From: Spirosoma linguale DSM 74
GTDB taxonomy: Bacteria > Bacteroidota > Bacteroidia > Cytophagales > Spirosomataceae
Assembly (NCBI GenBank): GCA_000024525.1
Contig: CP001769.1
Span: 6,295,001 to 6,359,000 of the forward strand
Direction of reading: 5' to 3'
DNA length: 64,000 bases
Below the pieces are notes generated by a model. It had not been told where the DNA came from. It saw only the letters and a list, made by a program, of their open reading frames with translations, and searched no databases. The position numbers and the translations under genes are program-made. Shown here piece by piece: positions 41,658-50,313 of this stretch. The number at the start of each line of letters is the position of its first letter. Position 1 is the stretch's first letter.

Positions 41658-41665
41658 CAAAATTA
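41658..41665 (-). promoter_or_regulatory. Candidate -7 box for the cytochrome b5-like/kinase pair
   Basis: TAATTTTG on the minus strand, exact TAnnTTTG match, about 59 bases before the start codon. No clear -33. Confidence 0.4.
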
Positions 41666-41707
41666 GCGTAACTTAGCCACTTCTGTTCCCATTGCATTTT
41701 ATTAACC

Positions 41708-42154
41708 ATGAGAAAGATTCATTACATCGCTTTTCTTTCAGTAGTAACCCTGATTAGTGCGTTAATAGGCTGTAAGGGTAATAAACCCGCTCCTGTTTCA
41801 GAGCGAATTGCGAAAGCCTGGTCCGCCAGTAAAGTAGACGAGGGTACTGTTACGGTCTATACCAAAGGCGGAACGGCCAACGTTCGTAACTACGGCTCCT
41901 TTAAACTCGATCTGAGCCAGGCCCCTACGGTTCGCTACACAGAGTTCGACGGCAATGTATTTGTCGGCAAGTACTCTGTTCCCTCCGATAATCGCCTTGT
42001 ACTGACTGACCTAACCCCTTCCCCAACCGGTGCCAATGGCACAATTGAATTTGTAATCAATTCAATTGATGATTCCAGTGTTACGCTCACACGGACAACG
42101 ACCAGCCAGAAAACCGGTAACACAACGAATGTTTATACGCTGACCAATCCGTAG
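41708..42154 (+). CDS. Lipocalin-like lipoprotein
   Basis: 148 residues with a lipoprotein signal (lipobox ALIGC, Cys at about 22). The mature part is beta-rich: RIAKAWSASKVDEGTVTVY, FKLDLSQAPTVRYTEFDG, RLVLTDLTPSPTGANGTIEF, SSVTLTRTTTS. It resembles the lipocalin-like domain common in Bacteroidota, but no ligand is known. Followed by a terminator and a REP-like repeat. Confidence 0.7.
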   Translation: MRKIHYIAFLSVVTLISALIGCKGNKPAPVSERIAKAWSASKVDEGTVTVYTKGGTANVRNYGSFKLDLSQAPTVRYTEFDGNVFVGKYSVPSDNRLVLTDLTPSPTGANGTIEFVINSIDDSSVTLTRTTTSQKTGNTTNVYTLTNP

Positions 42155-42175
42155 GACATCAGCAAACCAATTCAT

Positions 42176-42214
42176 AAAAAAAGCCGTTCCGTATAGCAAT
42201 CGGAGCGGCTTTTT
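42176..42214 (+). terminator. Rho-independent terminator of the lipoprotein gene
   Basis: AAAAAGCCGTTCCG pairs with CGGAGCGGCTTTTT (one wobble), 22 bases after the stop, ending in a T-tract. Confidence 0.85.
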
Positions 42215-42227
42215 CCGTACCCACGGT

Positions 42228-42295
42228 TGTACCCACAGGTTTCAACCCGTGCTTTGTCTATTCTTGAAAAACACGGGTTGAAACCTGTGGGTACA
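42228..42295. repeat. REP/BIME-like double palindrome upstream of thiL
   Basis: 24-base perfect arms (42228-42251, 42272-42295). The half-unit CACAGGTTTCAACCCGTG is itself a hairpin with one mismatch. The outer part TGTACCCACAGG is shared with the elements at 32820 and 44371. Confidence 0.9.
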
Positions 42296-42309
42296 TCAAT
42301 TAACACACA

Positions 42310-43329
42310 ATGACTGATCTTAATACAATTGGCGAAATTGGCCTTATAGAACGCATTCGGCAGGCAACTCCCGCGTCTACCCATCCCGAAACGGTGCGCG
42401 GTATTGGCGATGATGCCGCCGTGTTCGACTGGGGTGATGACTATGGACTGCTGTCAACCGATATGCTGGTAGAAGGCATCCATTTCGACCTGACGTATGT
42501 TCCGCTGAAACACCTCGGCTATAAGGCCATCACCTTTGGCGTCTCGGATATTGCCGCCATGAATGGGCTACCTGTGCAAGTGACCGTGAGCATTGCCCTC
42601 AGCAGCCGGTTTCCGGTAGAGGCCATCGACGAACTGTATGAGGGTATTCGGGCGGCCTGCGAGGCTTACAAGGTTGATCTGGTGGGTGGTGATACCACAG
42701 CGTCCAGGTCGGGCCTGATTATTTCGGTGTCGGTACTGGGTAAGGTTCCTAAGAATCTGATTACCTACCGAAACACTGCGAAACCCAACGATGTCGTTTG
42801 CGTAACGGGCGATTTAGGTGCCGCTTACCTGGGCCTGCAACTGCTGGAACGCGAGAAGCAGGTGTTCCTAGCCGACCCGAATATGCAGCCCAATCTCTCC
42901 GAAGAACGGGCCTATCTGGTACAGCGGCAACTCCGCCCCGATGCCCGCACTGACATGGTTCACGAACTCCGTGATCTGGGCATTCGGCCAACGTCGATGA
43001 TCGACATTTCGGACGGGCTGGCCTCTGAACTGCTTCACCTCTGTCATCAGTCGGGTACCGGAGCGATTATCTTCGATGAGAATATCCCAATCGACGACCA
43101 GACGCATCTGGCAGCCGATGAGTTCAAGATCAGCCCGATAACGGCAGCCTTAAATGGGGGCGAAGATTACGAGCTACTCTTTACGGTTCCTCCGCAGGAG
43201 TTTGAAAAACTGTCGGCCAACGCCCGCATTACGGCTATCGGCTACCTGACGGCTGATCCTAAACAGATTGTACTAGCCACCAAAGCCGGTCAGCAAACGC
43301 CGATCCGGGCGCAGGGCTGGAACCAGTAA
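42310..43329 (+). CDS. thiL: Thiamine-phosphate kinase
   Basis: Last enzyme of thiamine diphosphate synthesis: ThMP plus ATP gives ThDP. The 339-residue sequence has the family motifs RGIGDDAAVFDWGDDYGLLS, DMLVEGIHFDL, FGVSDIAAMNG, VGGDTTAS, TGDLGAAYLGLQ, MIDISDGLASEL and NGGEDYELLFTV. Complete and typical. The ATG begins 14 bases after the REP-like repeat. Confidence 0.96.
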   Translation: MTDLNTIGEIGLIERIRQATPASTHPETVRGIGDDAAVFDWGDDYGLLSTDMLVEGIHFDLTYVPLKHLGYKAITFGVSDIAAMNGLPVQVTVSIALSSRFPVEAIDELYEGIRAACEAYKVDLVGGDTTASRSGLIISVSVLGKVPKNLITYRNTAKPNDVVCVTGDLGAAYLGLQLLEREKQVFLADPNMQPNLSEERAYLVQRQLRPDARTDMVHELRDLGIRPTSMIDISDGLASELLHLCHQSGTGAIIFDENIPIDDQTHLAADEFKISPITAALNGGEDYELLFTVPPQEFEKLSANARITAIGYLTADPKQIVLATKAGQQTPIRAQGWNQ

Positions 43330-43344
43330 TCGGCCGCTACGCAA

Positions 43345-43459
43345 CTGGCGCGGGCATTGGCCCGTGCCTTTTATTTAGTCAGCATTCGCTGACAGTTTGT
43401 CTAATCCTGCGTCAGCGAATGCTGACCAAATGAAAGGCACGGGCCAATGCCCGCGCCAG
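43345..43459. repeat. Compound inverted repeat with two hairpin types
   Basis: 49-base arms (43345-43393 and 43411-43459) match except at two positions. Each arm contains two self-complementary cores: GCGCGGGCATTGGCCCGTGC and GTCAGCATTCGCTGAC. The right arm lies just before the cyclase-family ATG and creates a spurious 28-codon extension of that gene. Confidence 0.92.
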
Positions 43460-43480
43460 CACACAACCGCACCCCATACG

Positions 43481-44368
43481 ATGCAGAAACGAGTACGGTT
43501 TGATTTTGAGATACAGTTTACCAACGGCGGTAGCCTGAAGGGTGAAGATTTTCGGTTGGATATCGACGGTGATACCATTTCCGACCAGGCCCTGACGGAC
43601 TACATTATTGCCGATTTACGGCTGTTGATGGTGGGGCGAACGCGTATTTTCAATAAGGCCATTATTACCGAAGCGCACAAGCGGACACCCGTAGCCGACG
43701 CGGGGCAACGGACGCGGCTTATCGATTTGAGCCACACCATTGAAGATGGTCTTGTTACCTACAAAGGACTGCCCGCGCCCATCGTTTGCGATTACCTGAG
43801 TCGTGAAACCTCCCGTCAGTTCTACGAAGCCGGTACCGAGTTTCAGATTGGCAAGATCGAGATGGTTACCAATACCGGAACCTACTTAGACTGTCCTTTT
43901 CATCGGTATGCAGATGGTAAAGACCTGTCTGAGTTCGGGCTGGAAGCGTTTGCGGATCTGGAAGGCACCGTTATTCACGTACCTCATACCGATACGCTGG
44001 CTATCACGGAAGCTCATTTACAGTCATACGAAATCAGAAATCGGGCCGTCCTGATCCATACCGGCTGGGCCGATTTCTGGAATACAGACGCGTACTACGA
44101 AAATCACCCGTTCTTAACTGCCGATGCAGCTACGTACCTGCGCGATTGCGGGGCGAAGCTGGTGGGTATCGACTCACACAACATCGACGACACCCGGGGT
44201 AAGAGCCGCCCAGTACACACTACCTTGCTGGGCGCGGATATTCTAATTGTGGAGCACTTGTGCAATCTGGAAGCTCTTCCCGCCAACGGGTTTACCTTCA
44301 GCGCTACGCCACCCAAATTCAAGGGCGTCGGAACATTCCCCGTGCGGGCAATGGCGAAGGTGCGGTAA
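43481..44368 (+). CDS. Cyclase family (kynurenine formamidase-like) protein with N-terminal extension
   Basis: 295 residues from the ATG for MQKRVRFDFEIQF; upstream codons belong to the repeat. Residues 1-75 form an extra domain of unknown type. Residues 78-295 match the cyclase/KynB fold: LIDLSHTIEDG, MVTNTGTYLDCPFHRYADG, VLIHTGWADFW, LVGIDSHNIDD, ILIVEHLCNL. In KynB the metal-site signature is HxGTHxDxPxH; here it reads NTGTYLDCPFH (131-141), so two histidines are replaced by Asn and Tyr. The enzyme may use another metal geometry or substrate. Downstream of thiL but separated by the repeat. Confidence 0.82.
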   Translation: MQKRVRFDFEIQFTNGGSLKGEDFRLDIDGDTISDQALTDYIIADLRLLMVGRTRIFNKAIITEAHKRTPVADAGQRTRLIDLSHTIEDGLVTYKGLPAPIVCDYLSRETSRQFYEAGTEFQIGKIEMVTNTGTYLDCPFHRYADGKDLSEFGLEAFADLEGTVIHVPHTDTLAITEAHLQSYEIRNRAVLIHTGWADFWNTDAYYENHPFLTADAATYLRDCGAKLVGIDSHNIDDTRGKSRPVHTTLLGADILIVEHLCNLEALPANGFTFSATPPKFKGVGTFPVRAMAKVR

Positions 44369-44370
44369 TA

Positions 44371-44406
44371 AGCTGTACCCACGGACTAAAGTCCGTGGGT
44401 ACAGCT
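44371..44406. repeat. Single REP-like hairpin between convergent genes
   Basis: Perfect 16-base stem AGCTGTACCCACGGAC (44371-44386) with 44391-44406 and loop TAAA. Core GGACTAAAGTCC. Unlike other members only one hairpin unit is present. It begins two bases after the cyclase stop and its end touches the beta-lactamase-like stop. Confidence 0.88.
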
Positions 44407-45347
44407 CACTGCTTTACGAAGTCGTAAATCCATTGCGATACCGTTGCCATTGTCTCAATTGTCTCTTTATCGTCTTTAATCTCCTTCGACAGGAGGACCA
44501 GAACATACTTCCGGCCATCGGGTAGGAAAACGATGCCCGAATCATGCCGAACACCGGTTATTGAACCCGTTTTATGCGCTACTTTCACGTCTTTCGGCAG
44601 CTTTCCCGGAATGGCATCGTTGAATTTCTGGTCGAGTAGCGTAGTAATCATGGCTTTCGATGCGTCGGGGCTTACGGCTTTTCCTCTTGCAATTTTTTCA
44701 AAAATGACCATCAGATCGTAAGCGGTCGTCGTGTTGTTGAGCCCCTGGGCGAAAGCCTTGCTGTCTTCTACCCCCCGTCGAACCTGAATGTCTTTTGCTC
44801 CTAAATCGCGCATGGTCTGCGTTACATTTTGGGCACCGACGCGCTCAATAACCATGTTTGTCGCCAGGTTACTGCTCACAATAATCATGTCATACACCAA
44901 AGCTGCCAGGGTTCGCTTCGTCCCTACGGCTTTGTAGATACTCGTGTCGCTATCCTGCTCGGCATGAAGGCTATAGGAACTCCCATCCACAATACTCTTG
45001 AAGTCCGTCGTTATGGTCATGGAGTCAGAGAGGGCCAGTTTATGCTGAGCGGCCTGTTTGTAGACCTCAATCATGACCGGCGTTTTCATGGTACTAGCCG
45101 CATGGAACACCTCATGCTCCCGAATAAGCAGCTCCTTACCGGTTTTCAGGTCTTTAAAGGCAACGGCGAATGTGCCGGGATGCCTGCTCAGCTCCTGTTC
45201 GATCTGCTGGCGTAACTTTGCTAAAGTCGGGCGTGATTGAGCAGCTACGGGCAACCACAAAGCGGATACAAAGGCCAGGCCTATGGTCAGAAAAATAATC
45301 CTGGTTTTTGTTCGTCGACGCAACGCTGCGGGTCTATACCTGGTCAT
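44406..45347 (-). CDS. Class A beta-lactamase-like serine hydrolase
   Basis: 313 residues from the ATG for MTRYRPAALRRR (an ATG ten codons earlier is also possible), with a signal peptide ending about PVAAQS. The active-site motifs are STMK (S85, K88), SSN (158-160, the SDN position), a Glu in RRGVED (E194) at the place of Glu166, and KTG (259-261). The order and spacing fit class A enzymes. SDN with a Ser in the middle is a variation, so beta-lactam hydrolysis is likely but not assured. Upstream lipoprotein gene (34 bases, same strand) is probably co-transcribed. No BlaI-type dyad is found nearby. Confidence 0.82.
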   Translation of the reverse strand: MTRYRPAALRRRTKTRIIFLTIGLAFVSALWLPVAAQSRPTLAKLRQQIEQELSRHPGTFAVAFKDLKTGKELLIREHEVFHAASTMKTPVMIEVYKQAAQHKLALSDSMTITTDFKSIVDGSSYSLHAEQDSDTSIYKAVGTKRTLAALVYDMIIVSSNLATNMVIERVGAQNVTQTMRDLGAKDIQVRRGVEDSKAFAQGLNNTTTAYDLMVIFEKIARGKAVSPDASKAMITTLLDQKFNDAIPGKLPKDVKVAHKTGSITGVRHDSGIVFLPDGRKYVLVLLSKEIKDDKETIETMATVSQWIYDFVKQ

Positions 45348-45381
45348 ATAGCCAAAAATGCAGTCAATCCGGGACATTTCC

Positions 45382-45954
45382 TCACTTTACCCGCACGAAT
45401 TTCGAATAGCAGGGCTGGGCCTGATTACAGTTCGACAACAACATGAGCATATCCTGTTGCACAACAACCTGCTGCTGAAATGGCCTGGTTGCCCCGTTGG
45501 TACTAATAAAGAAATTGACAAACAGGCTGTCGGGGTACGTGGCATCCACTCTGAAGTACTTGATAGAGCGGTAATAAGTCATTTCAGTGCCACTTGAGGC
45601 AAGCTGACCATCAGCACCGAAGGTAAGCGTTTGCGGTGGAACAGCCGGGTAGCGTTTGGTCGTATAAAAGGAGGTGTCGCGTCGAACAAAAATAGTGTCG
45701 AGCTTCGTAATGGTTGTGTCTTTCCGTACCGTTTGGCCGCCCACCGTAACCAGGACGGTATCGTGCCGGACATTGAGATTGATCGTCAGAATTGACTTGG
45801 TCGAATCTTTAGAAAAATAACGCTCCACGAGTTGCCATGTACCCGTAAGGCGGGGGTCGCCAGGGCCGGGTGAGAAACTGGCCGTATTGTCTTTACAATC
45901 AATGAGAAGACAGGCCAGCAACAGGGTCAGACTCAGGTAGAAAACGTTTCTCAC
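45382..45954 (-). CDS. Lipoprotein, unknown function
   Basis: 190 residues. The signal ends in a lipobox LIDC (Cys at about 20). The mature domain starts GDPRLTGTWQLVERYFS, the usual opening of lipocalin-like domains in Bacteroidota, followed by beta strands (KRYPAVPPQTLTFGADGQL, PDSLFVNFFIS). It is followed by the beta-lactamase-like gene and may be an envelope protein with no assigned role. Confidence 0.65.
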   Translation of the reverse strand: MRNVFYLSLTLLLACLLIDCKDNTASFSPGPGDPRLTGTWQLVERYFSKDSTKSILTINLNVRHDTVLVTVGGQTVRKDTTITKLDTIFVRRDTSFYTTKRYPAVPPQTLTFGADGQLASSGTEMTYYRSIKYFRVDATYPDSLFVNFFISTNGATRPFQQQVVVQQDMLMLLSNCNQAQPCYSKFVRVK

Positions 45955-46115
45955 GGGCTAATTGACGGTTCATAAAGCTAACGAACAGAGCAGTAATCCC
46001 ATTGCTTCGTCGGCTTCTCCTTTCTGCAAAGTTCTTTTCTGTCTTTCCAACGGAAACAAGACCCCAATGTAAGCATCGGGATTTTGCTTCCGTCGAAAAG
46101 ACGTAACAAAAGACT

Positions 46116-47201
46116 TTATACAAACTCCATGCCCCTTTCTTTGGCGTCGGCAACAAAGTTTTTGACTTTCTGCTCTTCTTCTTTGCGGCAAATCATGAGT
46201 ACATTGTCGTACTCCGCCACGATGTAGCCATCCAGTCCGTTAACCACCACCAGCCGGTCTTTCGGGGTTTTTATGATACAGTTTTTGGTATCGTACAGCA
46301 TGATATGCCCGTCGATCACGTTGAGGTCATCGTTCTTGTCCGATACTTCATACAATGATTTCCAGGTACCCAAATCCGACCAGCCGAAGTCACTCAGCAC
46401 AACGTACACATTCCCGGCCTTTTCCATGATACCATTGTCGATGGAGATGCTACGCGTGAGTGAGTAAGCTTTATCAACAAACGCTTTTTCCCGTTCGGTG
46501 TAATAGGCATCTTTTCCTTCTTCGAAAATCTCGGCAACTTCGGGCAAATGCGCTTCGAAAGCCTTGATAATGGATTGGGCGTTCCAAACGAAAATACCGG
46601 CATTCCAGACAAACTCACCACTTTCCAGAAACTGTTGGGCAAGCTCCAGATGGGGCTTCTCGGTGAATGTCTTTACCCGCCGTAGCGCTGACTTTTCGGC
46701 GGATTCTCCCTCTTCCGCAACGTACTGGATATACCCATAACCCGTATCGGGACGGCTTGGCTGAATGCCAAGGGTTACCAGAATATCCTGCCCTTTGGTC
46801 GCGTCGAGAGCGGTCTGAATCGTCCGTTTGAACTCTTCTTCTTTCAGGATAATATGGTCCGCAGGCGCTACAACAATGTTAGCTTCCGGGTCTTGTTGAG
46901 CAATTTTGTAACAGGCGTAAGCGATGCAGGGCGCGGTATTTCGGGCCACAGGCTCGCACAACACCTGGTCGTCAGACAATTGAGGAAGCTGCTGCTGGCA
47001 AAGATCTTTATAGAGCGAGCTGGTAACGATAAAAATATTTTCGGGTGGACAAACGCCATCAAATCGGTCGGCGGTCTGTTGAAGCAGGGTTCGGCCGGTG
47101 CCGAGTACATCGTGAAACTGCTTTGGATAGCTTGTTCGGCTGAAAGGCCAGAACCGCGTTCCGACACCTCCCGCCATGATAACAACATACGTATGATTCA
47201 T
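46116..47201 (-). CDS. manC: Mannose-1-phosphate guanylyltransferase
   Basis: GDP-mannose pyrophosphorylase of 361 residues from the ATG for MNHTYVVIMAGGVG. The nucleotidyltransferase signature MAGGVGTRFWPFSR is followed by KQFHDVLG (catalytic Lys region), VAPADHII, and ENAGIFVWNA-like EFVWNAGIFVWN. No phosphomannose isomerase domain is attached; length fits the single-domain type. It supplies GDP-mannose for glycan synthesis, in keeping with the other glycan genes of the window. Confidence 0.93.
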   Translation of the reverse strand: MNHTYVVIMAGGVGTRFWPFSRTSYPKQFHDVLGTGRTLLQQTADRFDGVCPPENIFIVTSSLYKDLCQQQLPQLSDDQVLCEPVARNTAPCIAYACYKIAQQDPEANIVVAPADHIILKEEEFKRTIQTALDATKGQDILVTLGIQPSRPDTGYGYIQYVAEEGESAEKSALRRVKTFTEKPHLELAQQFLESGEFVWNAGIFVWNAQSIIKAFEAHLPEVAEIFEEGKDAYYTEREKAFVDKAYSLTRSISIDNGIMEKAGNVYVVLSDFGWSDLGTWKSLYEVSDKNDDLNVIDGHIMLYDTKNCIIKTPKDRLVVVNGLDGYIVAEYDNVLMICRKEEEQKVKNFVADAKERGMEFV

Positions 47202-47351
47202 TGATACTGAGTTATTTTGTAACAAAGTTGTAACTATCTACTTGATTTATAAAGTACTGGATTGATTTACGATTCAGTGGACAGGAAAAAGGATATATGA
47301 TGTAGGATATATTATATAGCTGGCTACTGGAACGGTACATCATACATCTTT

Positions 47352-48830
47352 CTAAAAGTCTCCGCCTATGGTTCTTAGCAAAGCTACCGCAAACTGAACT
47401 TCCTGACTGTGAAGTTGCACCAGTTGCTGTTCGGTCGTTAGAATGGTCCGCTGCGCATCCAGCACTTCCAGATAGGTAGCCAGACCGCGCACGTATAGTT
47501 CGCGGTTATACTGCTCCGTTCGGCGGGCCAGGGCAAGTGTTTGTCCTTGTAAGTCTATTTGCTGACGAAGCATGGTCAGGTTATCGAGGGCGGTTTCGGC
47601 ATCGCGCTGGGCGAGTTGTAACGCCTGTAAGTACACTTGCTGATTGGTTTGCGTCTGTTGTTTCGACAGCGCAATGTTCTGCCGGGCGCGGTGGCCTTCG
47701 TAAAGCGGTACCGACGCGTTAACCCCAACAAGGTACGTTCCAGCGCTGGGTGTAAACCAGTTCCCTATTTTACCCGCCAGAACCCCGCCCGAGCCAACCA
47801 GCGTTACGCGTGGCTGGGTACTGGCCTGCTGAAGAATTACCTGTGCAGCCGCAATCTGGTTTTGCCGGATAAACTGTACCAGATCCGGCCGACGCTGGAG
47901 CTGCTCAGGGGTAACACTGGCGTACGGATACGTGGGGATTGTTTGCGGCAAAGCACCGGATGGTACCTGGAAGGTAGTCGGGTCCTGTCCGCAAAGCTGG
48001 GCCAGACCGTTCACCAGTTCAACACGGGCGCGCTCCAGCCCTTTGAGCGTAACCTGCAAACCGGCATAGTCGGTTTCGGCCCGTTGTACGTCGATCTGGT
48101 TGATCAACCCCACCCGAAAACGCTCGCGAAGAATCGACAGCGTCGTATCTCTCGACTGAATATTCCGGCGAAAAACGCCCTGCTCCGCGTCGTTACCCCG
48201 AATGAGCATGTAGGTACGGGCAATGTCCGACGCCAGCGAAAGCCGAAACGACTGAAAGTCGGCGTCGCTGGCCTGCGCCTGCAAGTTAGCAACGGCAATC
48301 CCGCTGCGAATCCGCTTGAACAGGTCCAGTTCGTAACTCGCATCGACGGGTAGCAACTGAAAGGTATTTAGCTGAAATCGGGGCAGCAAATCCGCCTGGT
48401 TAGGTACCGAAAGCGGGCGTCGCTCCGATAAACTCTGGGTCGTGACCAGCGCCGAACTCCGCAGCGAAGGCGACAGAAAGGACTGGGCAATCCGAACCCG
48501 GATTCGTGATTCCTCCAGTCGGCTCAGCGCGGCCCGGAGATTGGGGCTGTTGTCCAGCCCCTGCTGAATCAACGATTCCAGCATGGGGTCGCTAAACCGC
48601 CGAAACCCACTGGTTGTAAGCGTTGGTGTCAGGTCGAGGGCCGACACGGTCGGTGTGGCGTTTCCCATTGGGCTTGTTGCCTGCGGCTGCACTGTTCCCG
48701 GCGAGTTGGCGGGACCGGAGCCAGGCTGAATGGTGACCGAACCGCCCGGCGCATTGAGCGGGGTCGTCTGCGCGCTGGCCTGAACGACGAAAACGCTTAA
48801 AACGAATAGATTAAGAAACAGCTTCATCAT
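47352..48830 (-). CDS. TolC-family outer membrane efflux protein
   Basis: 492 residues with a signal peptide (ending ASAQ). Long amphipathic helices typical of TolC/OprM repeats (ESRIRVRIAQSFLSPSL, LQLAQRDAETALDNLTMLRQ, RELYVRGLATYLEVLDAQRTI) occupy both halves. It starts with an ATGA overlap on the stop of the adaptor gene and is the last gene of the RND operon, forming its outer-membrane channel. An unusual Pro/Gly/Thr-rich N-terminal segment (about 20-65) precedes the helices. Confidence 0.9.
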   Translation of the reverse strand: MMKLFLNLFVLSVFVVQASAQTTPLNAPGGSVTIQPGSGPANSPGTVQPQATSPMGNATPTVSALDLTPTLTTSGFRRFSDPMLESLIQQGLDNSPNLRAALSRLEESRIRVRIAQSFLSPSLRSSALVTTQSLSERRPLSVPNQADLLPRFQLNTFQLLPVDASYELDLFKRIRSGIAVANLQAQASDADFQSFRLSLASDIARTYMLIRGNDAEQGVFRRNIQSRDTTLSILRERFRVGLINQIDVQRAETDYAGLQVTLKGLERARVELVNGLAQLCGQDPTTFQVPSGALPQTIPTYPYASVTPEQLQRRPDLVQFIRQNQIAAAQVILQQASTQPRVTLVGSGGVLAGKIGNWFTPSAGTYLVGVNASVPLYEGHRARQNIALSKQQTQTNQQVYLQALQLAQRDAETALDNLTMLRQQIDLQGQTLALARRTEQYNRELYVRGLATYLEVLDAQRTILTTEQQLVQLHSQEVQFAVALLRTIGGDF

Positions 48831-49927
48831 CGTTGGACTATGGTTTTTTCGGCTGGGGTCTTCCGAAATCTTACTTTTTGACCATCGCGCAGACGGTCGT
48901 TTGGATTGGTTACAACTAACTCCTGCCCGGTCAGACCACTTACGGCTTCGAGCGTTGTGCCATAATCGCGCCCTAGTTTAATGGGCACAAAATGAACACG
49001 CTGACCATCATCGACAACGACCACCCGCGGTCCATCGGGTGTTATCTGCAATGCATTGGCCGGAATCAGTACGGGAGCCTGGGCGGCAATCATATCAAAC
49101 TTTACCAGGCTATACAGCCCGGCGGGTAAGCTTTGTTTAGCGTTAGGAATCACGACCTCGGCCAGCAGCGTTCGGGAATCGCTCCGTAACGCCCCCGACG
49201 TATGCATAACTTTTCCCTGGAAGGTCTGATTTTTCAGCTCAGGAATAGTAACCGTAGCGGGCATCCCGATCTTCATGTATTGGTAATACGTTTGCGGCAC
49301 GTCGACAAATACCCGCAGCGAGCCCACTTCCGAGAGGGTGAACAAGGGTTGCCCAGTTCCCGGCGATACCAGTGTTCCGTTTTCGGCCGTCCGACTGGTG
49401 ATGATACCGCTGAAGGGTGCCCGGATCTGCTGTAAGTTTTTCAGCGCCTGTAATCGGCCCACGTTAGCCTCTGCCACCGTTACCGCCGACCGGCGCGTAT
49501 CAACATCCTGCCGGGCAATGGCGCCGGGCAACTCAACACTTTGCAGCCGTTCGAGGTTAATTTTCGCCAGTTGCAGATCGGCTTTGGCGCGGGCAATATC
49601 CTGGTCCAGTTCGGGCACGTCGATGGTAGCTAGTAATTGGCCCTGTTTCACCTGTCCGCCGATGTCAACGTACCACCGACGCAGAAAGCCCTGCGTACGG
49701 GCGTAGAGGGGCGTTTGCCGGAATGGCTGAATCTGGCCGGGCAAAGTAAGCCCGGTTGTATCGGACGAGTGTTTCAGGGACACCGCGTTCACGATGGGGT
49801 CACGGCTCTTTTCCTCCGAAACGGCCGCTTTCAGTTCCTGCGTATTACGCATTCGGGGCAATACACCGAAAAAGACGAACACGGCAACCAACAGCAGAAG
49901 AGGAATCAGGATGCGAAGTGCTTTCAT
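48827..49927 (-). CDS. RND efflux periplasmic adaptor subunit
   Basis: 366-residue membrane fusion protein. N-terminal anchor helix (8-24), biotinyl-lipoyl half motifs ARTQGFLRRWYVDIGGQVKQG and IRAPFSGIITSRTAENGTLV, a coiled-coil hairpin between them and a beta-barrel with VFVDVPQTYYQYMKIG. Bridges the RND pump and the TolC-type channel. Located between the DUF952 gene and the TolC-type gene. Confidence 0.93.
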   Translation of the reverse strand: MKALRILIPLLLLVAVFVFFGVLPRMRNTQELKAAVSEEKSRDPIVNAVSLKHSSDTTGLTLPGQIQPFRQTPLYARTQGFLRRWYVDIGGQVKQGQLLATIDVPELDQDIARAKADLQLAKINLERLQSVELPGAIARQDVDTRRSAVTVAEANVGRLQALKNLQQIRAPFSGIITSRTAENGTLVSPGTGQPLFTLSEVGSLRVFVDVPQTYYQYMKIGMPATVTIPELKNQTFQGKVMHTSGALRSDSRTLLAEVVIPNAKQSLPAGLYSLVKFDMIAAQAPVLIPANALQITPDGPRVVVVDDGQRVHFVPIKLGRDYGTTLEAVSGLTGQELVVTNPNDRLRDGQKVRFRKTPAEKTIVQR

Positions 49928-50016
49928 GGAGTAAGATTGACTTTTGTATTCAGGTTTTGGATAGACAAACGGCGCGTTTTATCGGTCATCCCAAAAAATC
50001 ACGGCTTCATCTGATT

Positions 50017-50313
50017 TTACAAGGTTTCGATGTGGACAACGGCCTCCTTATTAAGTGGACCGTAGAGGTGTGGAAAGGCTTCGTTGTTGGTGGCAAGCTC
50101 GAATTTCAGCTCACTGGTTAGCTTGCCGGTATCGACGTGCAGCAGCAATAAATCGGGCACGTCCTGATAATAGCGGCTCAACGTTCCGGCCACCTGTTCT
50201 TTTGTCGACAGATGAATGAAGCCTTCCGTTTGCAGGCTGGGGGCTTCGTAGGTTGATGCACCCGCCTGTTTTTGCCAGTCGGCGGCTGGCACAATGTGAT
50301 AAATGAGATTCAT
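50017..50313 (-). CDS. DUF952 domain protein inside an RND operon
   Basis: 98-residue cytoplasmic protein: IYHIVPAADWQKQ, TEGFIHLSTKEQVAGTL, LLLLHVDTGKL, FPHLYGPLNKEAVV. These blocks identify DUF952, a small fold of unknown function. The stop of the RND pump overlaps its start (TAATG), so it is translationally coupled to the pump. Insertion of such a gene between pump and adaptor is unusual. Confidence 0.88.
   Translation of the reverse strand: MNLIYHIVPAADWQKQAGASTYEAPSLQTEGFIHLSTKEQVAGTLSRYYQDVPDLLLLHVDTGKLTSELKFELATNNEAFPHLYGPLNKEAVVHIETL

Noticed and set aside
44406..45347. Idea that the beta-lactamase-like gene belongs to the BlaI/M56 regulon
   Set aside because: No TACGAAN4TTCGTA dyad was seen upstream of it or of its partner lipoprotein gene; the two loci are 5 kb apart with other genes between.
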